Of a DNA stretch of 5,508 nucleotides, positions 4,659 through 5,508 are shown piece by piece. The DNA comes from Paracoccaceae bacterium. GTDB taxonomy: Bacteria > Pseudomonadota > Alphaproteobacteria > Rhodobacterales > Rhodobacteraceae. The notes under the pieces were generated by a model. That model searched no databases. It was given only the letters and a program-made list of their open reading frames with translations, and was not told the origin of the DNA. A program made the position numbers and the translations under genes. The stretch spans positions 1 through 5,508 of the forward strand of contig WFPZ01000143.1 of assembly GCA_015487335.1 (NCBI GenBank). Direction: 5' to 3'. Each line of letters opens with the position of its first letter. Position 1 is the stretch's first letter.

Positions 4659-5508
4659 ATGAATCCGGCATTGCAGGCCATCGTGACGATCCTCGTCGGG
4701 GTCGGCGGCTGCGTGGGGTATTTCTATTTTTCCAACCTCCTGCTGGACAAGGTGCTTTTCCCGCCGCGCGGGCCCAATGCCGGGCGCAACATCAACCGCG
4801 CCAACATGATCCGGCCCTGGCTGTTTCTCTTTCCCGCCCTGGCTGCCCTGGGGCTCTACCTGGCCTATCCGGTGTTCGAGACGCTGCGCCTGTCGCTGAC
4901 CGAGCGCCTGCCCGGCGGAGGCTATGCCTGGGTGGGGCTGGAGAACTACCGCCAGATGGCCGCCGAGCCCAAGTTCTGGGAGGCGATGCGCAACAACATG
5001 CTGTGGCTGATCGTGGTACCCGCCGCCTCCACCGGCTTCGGCCTGCTGGCCGCGCAGCTCACCGACCGCATCGCCTGGGGCAATATCGCCAAGTCGCTGA
5101 TCTTCATGCCGATGGCGATTTCCTTCGTCGGTGCCGCGGTGATCTGGAAGCTGGTCTACGATACCCGCCCCGCCGGGCAGGAGCAGATCGGCGTGCTCAA
5201 CGCGGTGTGGCTGACCTTCGAGGAGGGGCCGCTGTCCTTCGTCGTGCTCAAGCTTCTGCCGGCGCTCGTGCTGCTGGTCTTTTCCGCCCTGCTGGCCTGG
5301 GGCGTCTGGCTGCTGCTGCGCCCGGTGCTGAACGCGCGCGAGCGCCCCGGCGCGCTGGCGCTGGCGCTGCGGGCGGGCTTTGCCCTGGTGGCGCTGTGGC
5401 TGGGCTGGGCGCTGCTTTCGGCCATCCCGCCGCTGTTTGCTGCCCGCCTTCCATTCGGCGAGCCCCAGACCTGGCTGACCATCCCGTTCTGGAACAACTT
5501 CTTCCTGA
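4659..5508 (+). CDS. aglF: Alpha-glucoside ABC transporter permease, N-terminal part (runs off window)
   Basis: The first 283 codons are present, and the reading frame is still open at the right edge; the TGA in the last three bases is out of frame. The protein is an inner-membrane MalF-type permease subunit. Hydrophobic segments are at about residues 5-29, 53-76, 114-134 and 146-167. The loop FPPRGPNAGRNINRANMIRP (34-53), the block AKSLIFMPMAISFVGAAVIW (144-163) and EQIGVLNAVW (175-184) resemble AglF proteins. The final LTIPFWNNFFL (273-283) is the segment that in AglF precedes the next helix and, further on, the EAA motif that docks the ATPase; both lie outside the window. Odd feature: between residues 185 and about 266 there is extra sequence with two more hydrophobic segments (about 197-220 and 237-260), which I do not recall from the usual AglF. 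It is in frame, with codon use like its neighbours. The start is set by GGGAGG. The gene follows aglE by 98 bases across a hairpin. Confidence 0.9.
   Translation, partial: MNPALQAIVTILVGVGGCVGYFYFSNLLLDKVLFPPRGPNAGRNINRANMIRPWLFLFPALAALGLYLAYPVFETLRLSLTERLPGGGYAWVGLENYRQMAAEPKFWEAMRNNMLWLIVVPAASTGFGLLAAQLTDRIAWGNIAKSLIFMPMAISFVGAAVIWKLVYDTRPAGQEQIGVLNAVWLTFEEGPLSFVVLKLLPALVLLVFSALLAWGVWLLLRPVLNARERPGALALALRAGFALVALWLGWALLSAIPPLFAARLPFGEPQTWLTIPFWNNFFL

Noticed and set aside
5156..5497. Minus-strand frames opposite the aglF insertion, considered as a possible cause of the extra sequence.
   Set aside because: They are Ser/Ala-rich antisense readings without start signals; the plus-strand frame is continuous and hydrophobic as expected for a membrane protein.
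5506..5508. TGA at the very end of the window as the aglF stop.
   Set aside because: It is out of frame: the aglF frame reads TTC CTG and leaves one base, so the gene continues beyond the window.

Overview
The window is GC-rich DNA with strong G/C preference at third codon positions. The gene set (Mrp-type Fe-S carrier, small CheY-like receiver protein, COG0837-type glucokinase, AglR-type LacI regulator, AglE/AglF transporter) points to an alphaproteobacterium, most likely a member of the Rhodobacteraceae. The assignment rests on protein resemblance and composition recalled from knowledge, not on a search.

The left 3 kb is read on the minus strand. In transcription order it holds a LacI-family regulator (aglR, 3023 to 1992), a glucokinase (glk, 1808 to 837), a stand-alone response-regulator receiver protein (769 to 383) and the N-terminal part of an Mrp/ApbC iron-sulfur carrier (283 to the left edge). 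The right 2.2 kb is read on the plus strand: an alpha-glucoside-type periplasmic binding protein (aglE, 3274-4560) and the first 283 codons of the membrane permease (aglF, from 4659), which runs off the right edge. Partner genes (aglG, alpha-glucosidase aglA, ATPase aglK) would be expected further right but are not in the window.

The 250-bp divergent region 3024-3273 is the control centre. Each direction has a candidate promoter, and just downstream of each lies a LacI-type operator: a perfect 12-bp palindrome on the aglE side and a degenerate copy on the aglR side. This suggests AglR represses both the transporter operon and itself, with relief by an imported or processed sugar. The functional story is import of alpha-glucosides (sucrose, maltose, trehalose type), hydrolysis, and phosphorylation of the released glucose by Glk. 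A perfect 10-bp hairpin with a TTCG loop separates aglE from aglF and probably sets a high binding-protein to permease ratio.

The least ordinary observation is in AglF. About 80 residues containing two extra hydrophobic segments appear to be inserted, in frame, just before the conserved region that ends the window. Otherwise the window is a fairly ordinary sugar-uptake locus; I found no mobile element, CRISPR array, tRNA or rRNA.
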